Assembly (NCBI RefSeq): GCF_005952805.1
Contig: NZ_CP040709.1
Location: 2,356,001-2,420,000, forward strand
DNA length: 64,000 nucleotides
From: Inhella inkyongensis
Lineage (GTDB): Bacteria; Pseudomonadota; Gammaproteobacteria; Burkholderiales; Burkholderiaceae_C
Direction of reading: 5' to 3'
Shown in pieces: positions 46,567 to 57,160 of this stretch (positions are counted from its first letter, which is position 1; every line of letters begins with the position of its first letter). The notes beneath the pieces were generated by a model. It saw only the letters and a program-made list of their open reading frames with translations, was not told the origin of the DNA and did no database searches. The translations under genes were made by a program, and so were the position numbers.

Positions 46567-48546
46567 TCAGGCCAAGAGCACGTTGATGATGGCGTTGCCG
46601 ATACCCATCAGCGCGGCGCCCGAGATCAGGCCGGCGCAGATCGGCTCCAGGCCTTCCACCCACACGCGATGGCCCTTGCTGGCGGGGTCCTTGTGCTTGC
46701 GACCCATGGCCCAGAAGATCAGCGCGCCGACGAACATGGCCAGCACCGACTCCGGCGGCAGCACCACACCCAGGCCGATGGCCACGGCCGAGAGCGGGAA
46801 CTTGCCCTTGGTCTTGACGCGCAGCACCTCGATCACCACAGCAGCCAGAGCCGCCACGGCCATCGAGATCACGGCGGACTCGGGCAGGCCCTTCAGGCCC
46901 TTGGCGATGATCTCGGCCACGCCCTTCCACTGCAGCGCAGCAGGCATCGCGAACTGGTCGCTGACGATGGTGCTGACCGAGCGCACGCCATTCACTTCCG
47001 GCAGGAACAGCAGGAAGAACAGCGGCACGCAGAACAGCACGCCCGCCAGGTTGCCGATCACATGGCCGATGGCCTGGTGGCGCGGCTTGCCGCCCAGCAT
47101 GTAGCCGGGCTTGATGTCCGACAGCAGGTTGGCGGCATTGGAGGCGATCTCCGAGGTCATGGCCGCGGGCAGCAGGTTGGAGCCCGGGTTGCTGCGGTCG
47201 ATGGCACCCATGGTGAACTGGGTGATCTTGGCCATAGAGCCCGTCGGGGTCCAGGAAGTCAGCGCCATCGAGTTCGTGCAGATCAGGGTCAGCACAAAGA
47301 TCAGCGGCAGGGAGACCAGCGAAATCCAGAACGGCACACCGAAGAAGGCATGGGTGACATAAGCACCCAGCACCGAGAACACCGGCACACCGACATAGCT
47401 GATCCACAGCGGCAGTTCGATGTCCTTGAGCACGTCCGTGCCTTGCTTGTCCTGCTTCTTGCCCAGGCTCTTGAAAGCGGCCGTGAAGATCTCGGGCTTG
47501 GCGGCCAGGCTCACCAGAGCGCCGACGACCATCATGGTCACGCCCCACCACAGCGACCACTGGTTGACGATCTCACCGCGGTTGAGCGGAATAACCGTGC
47601 CATTGGCGGCGATGCGCGGTGCGATGTCGCCGAGCTGGATCATCATGGGCGCGAGCACCACGAAGTTGATGAAAGCGCCCAGCATGCAGCTGGCAGCCAC
47701 GGCAATGCCCATCAGGCCGCCAACACCCAGCATGGCGGCGTCCAGCGTGAAGCGCAGGCCCAACTGGCGGATGTCGGTGCCCAAGATGCTGGGAATCCAG
47801 CCTTCGGCCTTCACCGCCCACTGGTAGTAGTAGTGATCGAGGCGCTCATGGAAGTGCCAGACCTCTTTGACGCCGGCCCACTTGTCCAGCATCAGGATCT
47901 TGAACTGCACCAGCTTCATCCAGCCATCGCTGGCCAGGGCCTGGTAGAGCGCCGTCAGGCCACCCACCACACCCAGCAGCTTGGCCTTGAACACGCCCTC
48001 GCTGCCTTCGCCGTGATAGAGGGAATCCAGCACCACGCCGCAAGCGCGGCCTTCGGGGAACGGGGCCTGGTCTTCGTTGATGAACTTGCGCTTCATCGGG
48101 AAGGCCAGCAGCACACCGATGGCCGAGACCACAAAGATCCAGATCATCAGCTGCCACCAGGTCGGGATGACCCCTGTCACCAGAATGTAGGCGGCCAGAC
48201 TGGAGAACAACGGCGAGACCACGTAGCCGGCCGCCGTGGCGATCGACTGGGTGCAGTTGTTTTCCAAGATGGTGTAGTCACGCGCCATGCCGCTGGCAGC
48301 GATGGCCCGGAACAGCGCGAAGGCCAGGATCACCGAGGTCAGGCCGACGCCGATGCCGATGCCGGTCTTGGCGCCGATGTAGAGGCCCGTGGCCGACAAG
48401 ATGCCGCCGAGCAGGAAGCCGGTCAGGCCCGAGCGCAGGGTCAGCTGCGCCATATCGGCCTTGTAGACGTTCTCCAGCCACCAGCGGTCTTTTTGCTCGC
48501 GGCTCCAGGTTTGGACTTGTTCGTCCGTCAGGTGCAAGAGGGCCAT
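46567..48546 (-). CDS. OPT family oligopeptide transporter
   Basis: 659 residues from the ATG at 48546. The frame is open further up, but that part crosses the tRNA-Pro gene. There are about 14-16 transmembrane helices. Family segments are [57 protein letters not shown] and [43 protein letters not shown] proteins import peptides or metal chelates with protons. The substrate is unassigned. Confidence 0.93.
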   Translation of the reverse strand: MALLHLTDEQVQTWSREQKDRWWLENVYKADMAQLTLRSGLTGFLLGGILSATGLYIGAKTGIGIGVGLTSVILAFALFRAIAASGMARDYTILENNCTQSIATAAGYVVSPLFSSLAAYILVTGVIPTWWQLMIWIFVVSAIGVLLAFPMKRKFINEDQAPFPEGRACGVVLDSLYHGEGSEGVFKAKLLGVVGGLTALYQALASDGWMKLVQFKILMLDKWAGVKEVWHFHERLDHYYYQWAVKAEGWIPSILGTDIRQLGLRFTLDAAMLGVGGLMGIAVAASCMLGAFINFVVLAPMMIQLGDIAPRIAANGTVIPLNRGEIVNQWSLWWGVTMMVVGALVSLAAKPEIFTAAFKSLGKKQDKQGTDVLKDIELPLWISYVGVPVFSVLGAYVTHAFFGVPFWISLVSLPLIFVLTLICTNSMALTSWTPTGSMAKITQFTMGAIDRSNPGSNLLPAAMTSEIASNAANLLSDIKPGYMLGGKPRHQAIGHVIGNLAGVLFCVPLFFLLFLPEVNGVRSVSTIVSDQFAMPAALQWKGVAEIIAKGLKGLPESAVISMAVAALAAVVIEVLRVKTKGKFPLSAVAIGLGVVLPPESVLAMFVGALIFWAMGRKHKDPASKGHRVWVEGLEPICAGLISGAALMGIGNAIINVLLA

Positions 48547-48585
48547 CTCGTCCTCAGGGTTTATCCGGGGTGACAAGCGCGCATG

Positions 48586-48610
48586 CAAAAAGAGGACCGA
48601 AAGGTCCTCT
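48586..48610 (-). terminator. rho-independent terminator after tRNA-Pro
   Basis: On the minus strand AGAGGACC-TTTC-GGTCCTCT (48610-48591) is followed by TTTT. It is a perfect 8-bp stem with a tetraloop, 28 nt after the end of the tRNA. Confidence 0.85.
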
Positions 48611-48637
48611 AGATGGAAACGCGACGATAAGAAGTTT

Positions 48638-48714
<77 letters not shown>

Positions 48715-48746
48715 ACGAAACCGCGCATTCTAGGCGCAGTTTTGCT

Positions 48747-51700
48747 TCACACCGTTTCCATCGCCGGCCACGGGTGTAAACGCCCATCTGCGCTGATGAA
48801 AGCGCCGCGCACCGCGTCCGCAGGCTCGAGGGCCTGGACGGCCCGCACATAGCGCTCCATCTGCAACTGGTACTCCGGCACCGTGGCGGGCGCCGGGTGC
48901 AGCTTGTAGTCCAGCACCCACCATTCCCTTCCTCCTTCACGCCGACCCTGACACTCTCGGCAAACCAGGCGATCCAAGCGAATCTCCTGCCCCTGCCAAA
49001 CCAGTCCGACTTCGTTGCCCGCCCAGAGCAGACCGGCATGGTCCAAGAACGGCGCCAGCGCCTCGCTGCCGAGCAGGCCCTTCACCCAGTCCGCCAAACT
49101 CTGCTGGGCCCGCGCGTCCAGCCCATACATCTGCGCCGCCGCAGCCAGCCACTGGGCCAATTCGACACGCTGCGCCCCGGGTTGCGTGGCCCACTCCATC
49201 ACCCTGTGCAGGGCCTCGCCCAACTGGGCCGAGCGCGGGTCCTCGGCCTGCCCGCAAGCCTGTGGCCGGGCGGCCGGCTCGCCGCTCGACTGGGGCCCTG
49301 GCGGCGGCAGGCAAGGCAGCGGCGGCCGCTCCAGCGCATGCGCAAGCTGTGCCTCGGGCAGGGGATGTGGCCAGGGCGGCAGGTGCGCCAGCAGGCTCCA
49401 AGCGCTGGCCGAGTTGGCGCCGCGCAGAGCCGCAGTCCGGCTGACGACCAACTGGCGCCGCGCACGGGTCAGGGCCACGTAGAGCCCATTGAGCTCCTCG
49501 CGCCGGCGCTGGGCCATTTCTTCGTCCATCGCCGCTTGAAGCTGCGGAGGTGGGCGCGACTCACTGGCCAAGAAGGCCACCGTGGTCGGCCCGGGCGCCT
49601 CCACCGGCCAGTCGATCAGTAAGGTGGATGACTGCGCCCGTGCGGGTGCCGCATCGGCGTCCACCAGGATCACCGTATCCGCCTCCAAACCCTTGGCGCC
49701 GTGAATGGTCAGCAGTTGCACCCCCTGCCCATGGGCCCGCACAGGCACCACCAGCGGGCGCTGGCGCAGGGCACGCACAAAGCCATAGAGGCTCCAGTAG
49801 CGCCCGCCGTCCAGGTTCAAGGCCTGATCCAGCAGGGCATCGATGGCAGCCCAGCGCGGCCACAGGACCGCCGGACTGAGACGCGCCGCCACCCGGGCCT
49901 TGAATTCGCCCTCGGTCAGCACGCGCTGTAGGGCCTCGAAGGCACAGGCGTGCCGCAGCTCCTGCCACCATGCCCCCATGAGTTGCTGGGCCCGTGCCAG
50001 GCCCAAGGCCTGCGCCTGCGCTGGCGGCAATGCCAACAGACTGGTCAACCAGGACTGCCCTGCCGCCGCCGCAGCTGCCTGCAGCCCCAGCAGCGCCGAT
50101 TCATCCACCCCGAACAGCGCGCTACGCAACACCCGGGCCAAGGCCAGGTCGTGGCCCGGCGAGGCCAATACATCCAGCACCGCCAGCAGATCCAACACCT
50201 CGGGGCAATCGATCAGCGCCTGGGACTCCGGGGTCTCGTGGGCGATGCCACGCTCGCGCAGTCCAGCCGCCACGGCGGCCAGCGCATCGCGCTTGCGCGC
50301 CAGCACCATGATGTCCGTGGGCGCCAGGGCATCGCGTTGCAACAGGTCTTGCACCAAGGCCGCCACCCGCCGCCCCTCAGCCGCACGCCGTTGCACCTCT
50401 GCACCCTGCCGGGCTTGTTCGAGGCTGGGGCGCCAGGCCGATTCCGCCTCCTCCCCCATCTCTTCTTCGCCTTCGGCCTGCGCCGGCGGGGCATCCAGGG
50501 TCCACACCGCACCGATCGGATCTTGAGAGGCGCCCTGATGCGGTCGAAAGCCTAGGAAAGCTCCACCGCGCATCAGCGGCTCAAACACCCTGTTGACGCA
50601 GTCCAGCACTGCCGGCGCGTTGCGACGCGTGCGGTCGCAGCTCAGGCGCAGCCCCCCCAAACCCTGCACCACAAAGTCAGCCGCCGCATGGAAGACCCGA
50701 GGTTCGGCGCGACGAAAGCGATAGATGCTCTGTTTGGGGTCGCCCACCACAAACACACTGAGTGCCGCCCCACTGCCCGACCCTGCATAGGCACTGAGCC
50801 AGGCCTGCAGGGCCTGCCACTGCAGCGGACTGGTGTCCTGGAACTCATCGATCAGCAGATGCCGCACCTGCAGATCCAGCTGTTGCTGCAGCCACCCGGC
50901 TTGAACCGGATCTCCCAGCAAGGTGCAAGCGCCCAGCTCCAGGTCGCCCATGTCGATACAACCCCGCTCGCGCTTGAGCGCCGCGAATTCCTGGGCCTGG
51001 GCTTGGGCCAGCTGCAGCAAGGCCTGGTGGTCTTGGTGGGCCCACCATTGCTCGCGATCGGCCTGCAGTTGCTCAAAGGCCGCAACCGCATCGCGCCATT
51101 CGGCCGATGCGCTGGCTTCGGGCAGCTTGCGCACCGATCCGGTGGAAGTGAACAAGGCGGCCCTTGCGGCCGCAAAGCCGGCTTCGGCTTCATCGCACAG
51201 CAGGGCATCGACCAGTCCCGCCGCCACCTTTTGCGCCGTGGCCTTGCCTTGCCCCAGGCCCCGGGCTGCGGCTTCCATCAGGGGTCGCAGCGCGGACCAA
51301 GCCGCGATGGGATCCTCCTGCCAACTCGAAGGTGCGGGCACGCTGCGCCCGGCGGCTTCGGCACCCAGATCCAACTCGACACGCCGCTCCAGCGCGGCAT
51401 CCAGCCAATCACGCAGCTTCGAGAGCCCATGCCGGCGCACCAGATGGAAATAAGCCTCACGCAGCGCATCGGCCTGGATCACACGGCGCCGGAAGCGCCG
51501 CCCCAGTGCCACGGACAGCTCGCTGGCGTCCTCGATCAGCCGCAACTCTGGGGCCAGGCCGAGGCGGTGCAATACATCGACCGGTGCCGCGCGCAGCAGT
51601 TGGGCAAACCAGGCGTGAAAGGTGTGCACCTCAACCGCTTGACCTTGCGCCAACAAACGCCCCTGCAGGCCGCGCAACTGCGGCAGCAAGTCCTGCGCCT

Positions 51701-52043
51701 GAGGCGCCGTCAGTCCGCGTTGCTGCAGGGCCTGCTGCAAGCTGGCGTCGTCCGCCTGCGCCCATTCGGCCAACCAGTCGTCGAGGCGCTCACGCATCTC
51801 GGCTGCGGCCTTGCGCGTGAAGGTGATGGCAACGATCTGGTCCGGCTGCGCTCCTGCAAGCAGCGCCCGCACCATGCGCGACACCAGCATCCAGGTCTTG
51901 CCGGCACCCGCACAGGCCTCCACCACCACCGAGCGATCCACCGAGCAAGCGGCGGCATAGAAGGCCTCGGGCGTCACCGCCGCGTCATCGATGCAGTAGC
52001 CCAAACTCAGACCCAAACTCAATCCCTTGGAATCGCTTGTCAC
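48747..52043 (-). CDS. addA: AddA-like UvrD-family helicase/nuclease
   Basis: 1098 residues if GTG at 52043 is used. The frame is open to 52097, inside addB, and no ATG occurs before the helicase motifs, so the start is uncertain. Walker A is EACAGAGKTWM, followed by ITFTRKAAAEMRERL, LLIDEFQDTSPLQW (motif II), VVGDPKQSIYRFRRAEP and LLTIHGAKGLEADTVILVD. The C-terminal PD-(D/E)XK nuclease has WWVLDYKLHP and YQLQMERYVRAV. With AddB it processes double-strand breaks for recombination, as RecBCD does elsewhere. Confidence 0.9.
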   Translation of the reverse strand: MTSDSKGLSLGLSLGYCIDDAAVTPEAFYAAACSVDRSVVVEACAGAGKTWMLVSRMVRALLAGAQPDQIVAITFTRKAAAEMRERLDDWLAEWAQADDASLQQALQQRGLTAPQAQDLLPQLRGLQGRLLAQGQAVEVHTFHAWFAQLLRAAPVDVLHRLGLAPELRLIEDASELSVALGRRFRRRVIQADALREAYFHLVRRHGLSKLRDWLDAALERRVELDLGAEAAGRSVPAPSSWQEDPIAAWSALRPLMEAAARGLGQGKATAQKVAAGLVDALLCDEAEAGFAAARAALFTSTGSVRKLPEASASAEWRDAVAAFEQLQADREQWWAHQDHQALLQLAQAQAQEFAALKRERGCIDMGDLELGACTLLGDPVQAGWLQQQLDLQVRHLLIDEFQDTSPLQWQALQAWLSAYAGSGSGAALSVFVVGDPKQSIYRFRRAEPRVFHAAADFVVQGLGGLRLSCDRTRRNAPAVLDCVNRVFEPLMRGGAFLGFRPHQGASQDPIGAVWTLDAPPAQAEGEEEMGEEAESAWRPSLEQARQGAEVQRRAAEGRRVAALVQDLLQRDALAPTDIMVLARKRDALAAVAAGLRERGIAHETPESQALIDCPEVLDLLAVLDVLASPGHDLALARVLRSALFGVDESALLGLQAAAAAAGQSWLTSLLALPPAQAQALGLARAQQLMGAWWQELRHACAFEALQRVLTEGEFKARVAARLSPAVLWPRWAAIDALLDQALNLDGGRYWSLYGFVRALRQRPLVVPVRAHGQGVQLLTIHGAKGLEADTVILVDADAAPARAQSSTLLIDWPVEAPGPTTVAFLASESRPPPQLQAAMDEEMAQRRREELNGLYVALTRARRQLVVSRTAALRGANSASAWSLLAHLPPWPHPLPEAQLAHALERPPLPCLPPPGPQSSGEPAARPQACGQAEDPRSAQLGEALHRVMEWATQPGAQRVELAQWLAAAAQMYGLDARAQQSLADWVKGLLGSEALAPFLDHAGLLWAGNEVGLVWQGQEIRLDRLVCRECQGRREGGREWWVLDYKLHPAPATVPEYQLQMERYVRAVQALEPADAVRGAFISADGRLHPWPAMETV

Positions 52044-52045
52044 AC

Positions 52046-54634
52046 TCAAGGCTGGGCACTCCAGTCGTCGCGCCGGCACAAGCCGCGCATTTCGCAAAAG
52101 CCGCAGACCGCCTCCTCGCCCAGGGCCCGCAGGGGCTGACCCGCGCGGATCGCAAGCAGGTCGGCGGCCAGCCCTTCGCGCAGTTGCTCGGCGCTGGTTT
52201 GCAAGTCCGGATGCGACAGTTCGTTCACTTGGCCTTTGGTGTCCAAGGCGATGTAGCTGGCGCTGCTGACCGGCTGGCCCATGGCCTGCAAGAGCGCGGC
52301 ATAGAACGGCAGTTGGGTGTCCTCTCCGGCTTGTTTGAGTTTGTCGCGCAAGGCGCTGGCCGAGCCCGTCTTGAAATCCAGCAAGAGCCGCTGCCCGGCG
52401 TCGATTGCGCCGACACGATCAATGCGATCAATGCGCCCCTGCCACACCAAAGCTGCCAACGCCGGGTCGGCATGGTCAGCCCACACCGGGGCCTCAACCG
52501 GCCACTCGCGTTCGAGCACCGCCTGCCCGGCTTGTACCTGCCCCAACCACCAGGCCAGGTAAGGCACACGCCAGCGCTCCAACAAGGCGGCCAAGCCCAG
52601 GGCCTGGGCATCGTCCTGCTGCTGTAGCAGAGCCTGCGCGCAAGCCTGCCAGCGAGCGCCCCCCTCCTCCATCGAGGAAATGGGCTGCTCATGCAGCGCG
52701 GCCAACAGGGCGTGCAAGCCTTGGCCCAGGTCGCGGGCGTCGGCGTCTTCGTCCAACTCATCGGCCTCGCGCAAACGCAGCCGGCGTTGGGCAAAAAATC
52801 GATAGGGGCAGGCGCGCAGGGTCTCGGCCGCCGCTGCGCTCCAGTGCTCGGGTAACCAACCGGACAGGCCGACCTGCGCCTGGACCAGGGGCGCCTCGGG
52901 CAAGCGCTGCATCGAACGCGCGTCCGCAGCGCCAGATAAAGGACCCACCAACGCCACCAGCCGCCGCAAGGGCCAGCCGGGCTCCAGGTGCACAGATCCT
53001 GCCGTGCGCGCCCGCAGCAGACACACAGCTGGGGCACGCAACAGCTGACAAAAAGCCTGCCACTGCGCCGCTTGCGCCCTCTCGTGATGCGCCAAGCCCA
53101 GGCGCTGTGCCAGGCTGTCGCTCAACAAGGCCGGCGCCACCCTTCCCAGGGCCATGCTCTGGGCATCACAGCCCGCCAACAAAACCCGGTCGAAAGGCCG
53201 CAGCAAGGCGCGCGACAAGGGGGTGATGAACAGCTGCGGATCGGCCACCACCAGCGACGGCGTGGCACTGGTGCGCAGGCGCTCGTCCACCCAATCCAAC
53301 CAATCACCCGCTTCAATCCGTACGCCTTGCAGCACCGCCTCGGTGGCACTGCCCGGCCACGGCTTGCGCGTCAACCAGAGGGCTTCACCCAGCGCCAGCA
53401 GCTCGGGCTCGGTGCGCAGGCGCTCCTCCAACCCGCATTGCTCCAGCAAGTCCCGTAAACCCTGAAGCCAGAGCCCCAGGCTGCGTGCCCCACCGCCCAA
53501 GCGCTCCAGGCGCGGCCGCAGGCCATCCAGCAAGGCTTGAGCGGGCGCCGGCGCACTGCGCACACCTCGCCATTGCGCCACCGACTGCCGGCGCGCCCAG
53601 CCCTCCAGTTCGCCCAGGGCCTTCGCCTCGATGAACTGCGGCGCCAGCGGGCTCTTGAGCCAGGCCAGCAAGTCGTCCAGCCCTCCACCCAGCACGGCTC
53701 GGAGCAGATGCATGAGCGCCGCCGCCGCGCTCTGGGCCGACAGCGTGGCGCCCGTTTCGTCGTGGATGCGCAAGCCATAGGGCTGCAGCAAGGCCAGCAC
53801 CCGCCGCACCAGCGACCGATCCAGCGCAATCAAGGCCACCCGTTCGCCGGGCACCGCCTGCAGCACTTGCATTGCACAGCGCAGGGCCAGGTCCTGGGCG
53901 TCTTCGGCCAAGTCTTCTTGCACCCGCCCTTTGGCCAGGGTCAACCAAGGTGCCGGGGCGTCATCTGCGCTCAAAAGCAGGCTCGGCACGGCGCTTTGCT
54001 TCAACACGGCGCGCGCCAACAGATCCGGCTCACCCGCTTCAACCAAGATCCAGGCCTTGGCGCGATGAGCAAACAGGCGATCGGTGGCTGGTGCGGCAGC
54101 GGTCTGCGCCCAGGCCAGCGCCAGGTTGCCCAAGAGGCCTTCCCAAGCCGGGGCCTGATCCGCCCGCTGCTGCAACAGCCCCTGCGCCGTCTGCCACCAC
54201 GCCTCACGCTCATGGGGTGCGAGCTCGGTGGCACGGCGCATCAAGGCGTGCGTGAGTTCAACCACCCGAGCACAGAGCAAGCGCAGGCCGCGCTCGCCAC
54301 CCGGCATCTCGGCCGGCGATAGGCCTTGCTGGGTCAGCAGCTGACGCGCCAGCAAGCTGTCGGTGGCCAAGTCACCGCTGGGCTCCGAAGCCCGCGCCAA
54401 GGGGCTGGGACCCAAGGCTGAAGCCAGGCTGCGGGTGGTTTCGATACGCGGCGCCCAGCCCGCGCCGAACGCGCGCCGAGCCAAGGGCAGTTGTTGCACA
54501 AAGGGCAGCAGCAGTACAGCCTCTTGCGGCGCCACCCCTTGCTCAGCCAACCATGTGCGGACCTTGTCGGCCAGGCCCTGCCAAAACGCCTCAACGCCGC
54601 CTTCTAGAGGCCAAGCTCCCGCCCAAACTTCCAC
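52046..54634 (-). CDS. addB: AddB-like PD-(D/E)XK nuclease subunit
   Basis: 862 residues from GTG at 54634, with AGGAG 5-7 nt upstream. The N-terminal two thirds are a degenerate helicase-like scaffold. The C-terminal nuclease has [53 protein letters not shown] and [13 protein letters not shown]. Four Cys, one in CPYRFF and three in [10 protein letters not shown], match the iron-sulfur staple of AddB nucleases. It is two nucleotides upstream of addA in the same operon. Confidence 0.88.
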   Translation of the reverse strand: MEVWAGAWPLEGGVEAFWQGLADKVRTWLAEQGVAPQEAVLLLPFVQQLPLARRAFGAGWAPRIETTRSLASALGPSPLARASEPSGDLATDSLLARQLLTQQGLSPAEMPGGERGLRLLCARVVELTHALMRRATELAPHEREAWWQTAQGLLQQRADQAPAWEGLLGNLALAWAQTAAAPATDRLFAHRAKAWILVEAGEPDLLARAVLKQSAVPSLLLSADDAPAPWLTLAKGRVQEDLAEDAQDLALRCAMQVLQAVPGERVALIALDRSLVRRVLALLQPYGLRIHDETGATLSAQSAAAALMHLLRAVLGGGLDDLLAWLKSPLAPQFIEAKALGELEGWARRQSVAQWRGVRSAPAPAQALLDGLRPRLERLGGGARSLGLWLQGLRDLLEQCGLEERLRTEPELLALGEALWLTRKPWPGSATEAVLQGVRIEAGDWLDWVDERLRTSATPSLVVADPQLFITPLSRALLRPFDRVLLAGCDAQSMALGRVAPALLSDSLAQRLGLAHHERAQAAQWQAFCQLLRAPAVCLLRARTAGSVHLEPGWPLRRLVALVGPLSGAADARSMQRLPEAPLVQAQVGLSGWLPEHWSAAAAETLRACPYRFFAQRRLRLREADELDEDADARDLGQGLHALLAALHEQPISSMEEGGARWQACAQALLQQQDDAQALGLAALLERWRVPYLAWWLGQVQAGQAVLEREWPVEAPVWADHADPALAALVWQGRIDRIDRVGAIDAGQRLLLDFKTGSASALRDKLKQAGEDTQLPFYAALLQAMGQPVSSASYIALDTKGQVNELSHPDLQTSAEQLREGLAADLLAIRAGQPLRALGEEAVCGFCEMRGLCRRDDWSAQP

Positions 54635-54793
54635 CCTGGCTCCTGTAGGCCTGCGCCCGCTGGGGCGATCACCCCTTGTGTAAGAATCATTCTGCCCTCA
54701 CCTGTGGGGCCAGCCGCCAGCTCTGACCCGCAGCGGCCGCAGCGGGATCGGCGCTGCCGACCCGACTCCCCCACCCAGACTAGGAATTCCCCC

Positions 54794-55123
54794 ATGAGCA
54801 GCGAACTGATCAAGCACGTCACCGACGCCTCCTTTGAAGCCGACGTCATCCAATCCGGCACCCCCGTGCTGGTGGATTACTGGGCCGAGTGGTGCGGCCC
54901 GTGCAAGATGATCGCCCCCATCCTGGACGAGGTCAGCGCGGCCAATCAGGGCAAGCTGCAAATCGCCAAGATGAATGTGGACGAGAACCGCGAAGTGCCG
55001 GCCAAGTACGGCATTCGTGGCATCCCCACGCTGATGCTGTTCAAGAACGGCCAGCTGGCCGCCACCAAGGTGGGCGCACTGTCCAAGGCGCAACTGCAGA
55101 GCTTCCTGGACGCGCACCTATAA
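54794..55123 (+). CDS. trxA: thioredoxin
   Basis: 109 residues from the ATG at 54794. The active site [17 protein letters not shown] and the cis-Pro segment [14 protein letters not shown] are intact. It is the general cytoplasmic disulfide reductase and would also recycle MsrA. It lies directly upstream of rho, an order conserved in many Proteobacteria. Confidence 0.98.
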   Translation: MSSELIKHVTDASFEADVIQSGTPVLVDYWAEWCGPCKMIAPILDEVSAANQGKLQIAKMNVDENREVPAKYGIRGIPTLMLFKNGQLAATKVGALSKAQLQSFLDAHL

Positions 55124-55124
55124 T
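55119..55124 (+). promoter_or_regulatory. consensus -10 box for rho, overlapping the trxA stop codon
   Basis: TATAAT matches the consensus exactly and contains the trxA stop (TAA) as its bases 3-5. It is followed by CGCGCCCC. No good -35 hexamer is found 16-18 bp upstream. It would give a rho leader of about 168 nt. Confidence 0.45.
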
Positions 55125-55133
55125 CGCGCCCCA

Positions 55134-55168
55134 ACAGCCGCCGCCCTGCACATCCGGGCAGCGGCTGT
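55134..55168 (+). other. hairpin in the rho leader
   Basis: ACAGCCGC and GCGGCTGT close a stem extended by GCCC/GGGC after one C-A mismatch, with a 9-nt loop. No U-tract follows. It could be a trxA mRNA 3' end or part of the leader through which Rho autoregulates. Confidence 0.5.
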
Positions 55169-55298
55169 CCCCCTGCGATCCCCCGAGCCGAAAGCTTGCA
55201 GCGCGATCCGGGCCCTCCCAAGACCTTTCCGTTGTTCCGCCGCCAGCCATTGCGCTGGCTCTGCTCCAACCTCGGAGCGAAGGACCGATAGGACCCTC

Positions 55299-56564
55299 AT
55301 GCATCTTTCCGAACTCAAAGACCAGCACGTCTCCGCCCTGATCCGCATGGGCGAAGAGCTGGAGATCGAAAACGTCACGCGCATGCGCAAGCAGGAGCTG
55401 ATGTTCGCGATCATGAAAAAGCGGGCCAAGGCCGGCGAGCAGGTCTTTGGCGACGGCGTGCTCGAAGTGCTGCCCGATGGCTTCGGCTTCCTGCGCGGCC
55501 TGGACACCAGCTTCATGGCCAGCACGGACGACATCTACCTGTCGCCCAGCCAGATCCGCCGCTTCAATCTGCACACCGGCGACATGGTCGAGGGCGAAGT
55601 GCGGGTGCCCAAAGATGGCGAGCGCTACTTTGCCCTCGTGAAGGTGGACCGCATCAACGGCCTGCCGCCCGAGGACAGCAAGAACAAGATCATGTTCGAG
55701 AACCTGACGCCGCTGTTCCCCAAGGAACAGTTCAGGCTCGAACGCGACAACTTCAAGGGCGAAGAAAACGTCGCCAGCCGCATCATTGATCTGGTGGCGC
55801 CCATCGGCAAGGGCCAGCGCGCCCTGCTGGTGGCCCAGCCCAAGACCGGCAAGACGATGCTGATGCAGCATCTCGCCCACTCCATCGTGGCCAACCATCC
55901 GGAAGTGCACCTGATCGTGCTGCTGGTGGACGAGCGCCCCGAAGAAGTGACCGAAATGGTGCGCACCGTGCGCGGCGAGGTCATCAGCTCCACCTTCGAC
56001 GAGCCGGCTGCTCGCCATGTGCAAGTGGCCGAGATGGTGATCGAGCGCGCCAAACGCCTGGTCGAACTCAAAAAGGATGTGGTGATCCTGCTGGACTCGA
56101 TCACCCGCCTGGCCCGCGCCTACAACAATGTGCTGCCCAGCTCCGGCAAGGTGCTGACCGGCGGCGTGGACGCCAATGCCCTGCAGCGCCCCAAGCGCTT
56201 CTTCGGCGCCGCGCGCAATGTCGAGGAAGGCGGCTCGCTGACCATCATCGGCACGGCGCTGATCGATACCGGCTCCAAGATGGACGAGGTGATCTACGAG
56301 GAATTCAAGGGCACCGGCAACTGCGAGATCCATCTGGATCGCCGCATGGCCGAGAAGCGGGTCTACCCCTCGATCCTGATCAACCGCAGCGGCACCCGGC
56401 GTGAGGAACTACTCCTCAAGCCCGAAATCCTGCAAAAGACCTGGATCCTGCGCAAGCTCCTCTATCCGATGGACGAGATCGAGGCGATGGAGTTCCTGCT
56501 CGACAAGATGAAGGCGACGAAGAACAACCACGACTTCTTCGACCTGATGAGGAGAGGTGGCTGA
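55299..56564 (+). CDS. rho: transcription termination factor Rho
   Basis: 421 residues, standard length. The N-terminal helix bundle and OSD RNA-binding domain contain GFGFLRG and [18 protein letters not shown]. The ATPase has the P-loop [11 protein letters not shown], the Walker B-like [16 protein letters not shown], the Q-loop region and the R-loop [25 protein letters not shown]. It is a hexameric helicase that terminates transcription. The stop codon TGA is the start of the first of two covarying 76-bp structural repeats. Confidence 0.98.
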   Translation: MHLSELKDQHVSALIRMGEELEIENVTRMRKQELMFAIMKKRAKAGEQVFGDGVLEVLPDGFGFLRGLDTSFMASTDDIYLSPSQIRRFNLHTGDMVEGEVRVPKDGERYFALVKVDRINGLPPEDSKNKIMFENLTPLFPKEQFRLERDNFKGEENVASRIIDLVAPIGKGQRALLVAQPKTGKTMLMQHLAHSIVANHPEVHLIVLLVDERPEEVTEMVRTVRGEVISSTFDEPAARHVQVAEMVIERAKRLVELKKDVVILLDSITRLARAYNNVLPSSGKVLTGGVDANALQRPKRFFGAARNVEEGGSLTIIGTALIDTGSKMDEVIYEEFKGTGNCEIHLDRRMAEKRVYPSILINRSGTRREELLLKPEILQKTWILRKLLYPMDEIEAMEFLLDKMKATKNNHDFFDLMRRGG

Positions 56565-56636
56565 GGTCGGAGCGAGAAGGGTCCTGGGGACCCTTCGACC
56601 CCGACCGAAGGACAGCGGCCGTCTTGCGGCCGCTGG
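56561..56636 (+). repeat. structured 76-bp unit A, tandem RNA-fold element after rho
   Basis: Three stems can form. Stem 1 pairs unit positions 5-10 with 41-46, enclosing an internal loop and stem 2 (16-24 with 28-36, loop TGG). Stem 3 pairs 53-61 with 67-75, loop TCTTG. All 24 pairs are Watson-Crick. The rho stop codon is unit positions 2-4. It aligns without gaps to unit B. Confidence 0.8.
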
Positions 56637-56712
56637 CTGAGACAGGACCGAGCAAAGCCCTGAGGGCTTTGCGACGCCTGTCGAGGGACACGTCGCGTCC
56701 CGCGCGGCGTGG
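56637..56712 (+). repeat. structured 76-bp unit B, tandem RNA-fold element after rho
   Basis: It has the same three stems at the same unit positions as unit A: stem 1 GACAGG/CCTGTC, stem 2 GCAAAGCCC/GGGCTTTGC with loop TGA, and stem 3 CACGTCGCG/CGCGGCGTG with loop TCCCG and one G-U pair. It shares 46 of 76 bases with unit A. Twelve base pairs differ from unit A and all keep pairing. The rest of the rho-rpmE gap (56713-56836) holds the rpmE promoter and leader. Confidence 0.8.
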
Positions 56713-56750
56713 CTGGGGATGCTCGGTAGCGGCACGCCTCAAACCCTGGC

Positions 56751-56756
56751 TATAAT
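56751..56756 (+). promoter_or_regulatory. consensus -10 box of rpmE
   Basis: A perfect TATAAT followed by CGCCGGC, about 80 bp before the rpmE start. The -35 region is not recognisable. The initial sequence resembles that after the rho -10 box. Confidence 0.5.
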
Positions 56757-56836
56757 CGCCGGCTTTTCGCCCCACCCCGGAAAAGTGCGCCCATTTCATC
56801 AAGCGGCGTGGCTCTCCACCTACTTCTGAGGTTCCC

Positions 56837-57091
56837 ATGAAAGAAGGCATTCACCCCAACTATCGCGACGTCTGCTTCGTCGATCTGTCCAACGGCTTCA
56901 AGTTTGTGACCCGCTCGACGGTCCAGACCAAGGAAACCATCAAGATGGAAGACGGCCGCGAGCTGCCGCTGATGAAGCTGGAAACCACCAGCGAGTCGCA
57001 CCCCTTCTACACCGGCACCCAAAAGAGCGTGGACAACCTGGGCGGTCGCGTCGAGAAGTTCCGCAACAAGTTTGCGCACATCAAGAAGTAA
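56837..57091 (+). CDS. rpmE2: 50S ribosomal protein L31, type B (zinc-independent form)
   Basis: 84 residues. It starts [16 protein letters not shown] and contains [15 protein letters not shown] and [25 protein letters not shown]. The CxxC pairs of zinc-binding L31 are absent, so this is the C-minus, type B paralogue. In bacteria with both forms, type B frees zinc during starvation. Here it follows rho as in many Burkholderiales and has a strong terminator. Confidence 0.96.
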   Translation: MKEGIHPNYRDVCFVDLSNGFKFVTRSTVQTKETIKMEDGRELPLMKLETTSESHPFYTGTQKSVDNLGGRVEKFRNKFAHIKK

Positions 57092-57110
57092 TCTGCTTCT
57101 CCTGGTGGAC

Positions 57111-57137
57111 AAAAAGCAGCCCTCGGGCTGCTTTTTT
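57111..57137 (+). terminator. rho-independent terminator of rpmE
   Basis: GCAGCC-CTCG-GGCTGC is flanked by five A residues before and six T residues after. It lies 20 nt after the rpmE stop. The A-tract makes it potentially bidirectional. Confidence 0.93.
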
Positions 57138-57160
57138 ATTGCCCCCTGCCCTTTGTTGGC

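Noticed and set aside
46534..48573. A 679-residue open frame antisense to the OPT transporter gene
   Set aside because: Its translation is rich in His, Gln, Arg and Gly without any recognisable fold, a common by-product of high third-position GC on the opposite strand. The transporter on the minus strand is clearly the real gene.
56713..56740. A third partial copy of the 76-bp structured unit
   Set aside because: It starts with CTG and a G-rich stretch like the two units, but stems 1 and 2 cannot be drawn and the rpmE promoter lies there.
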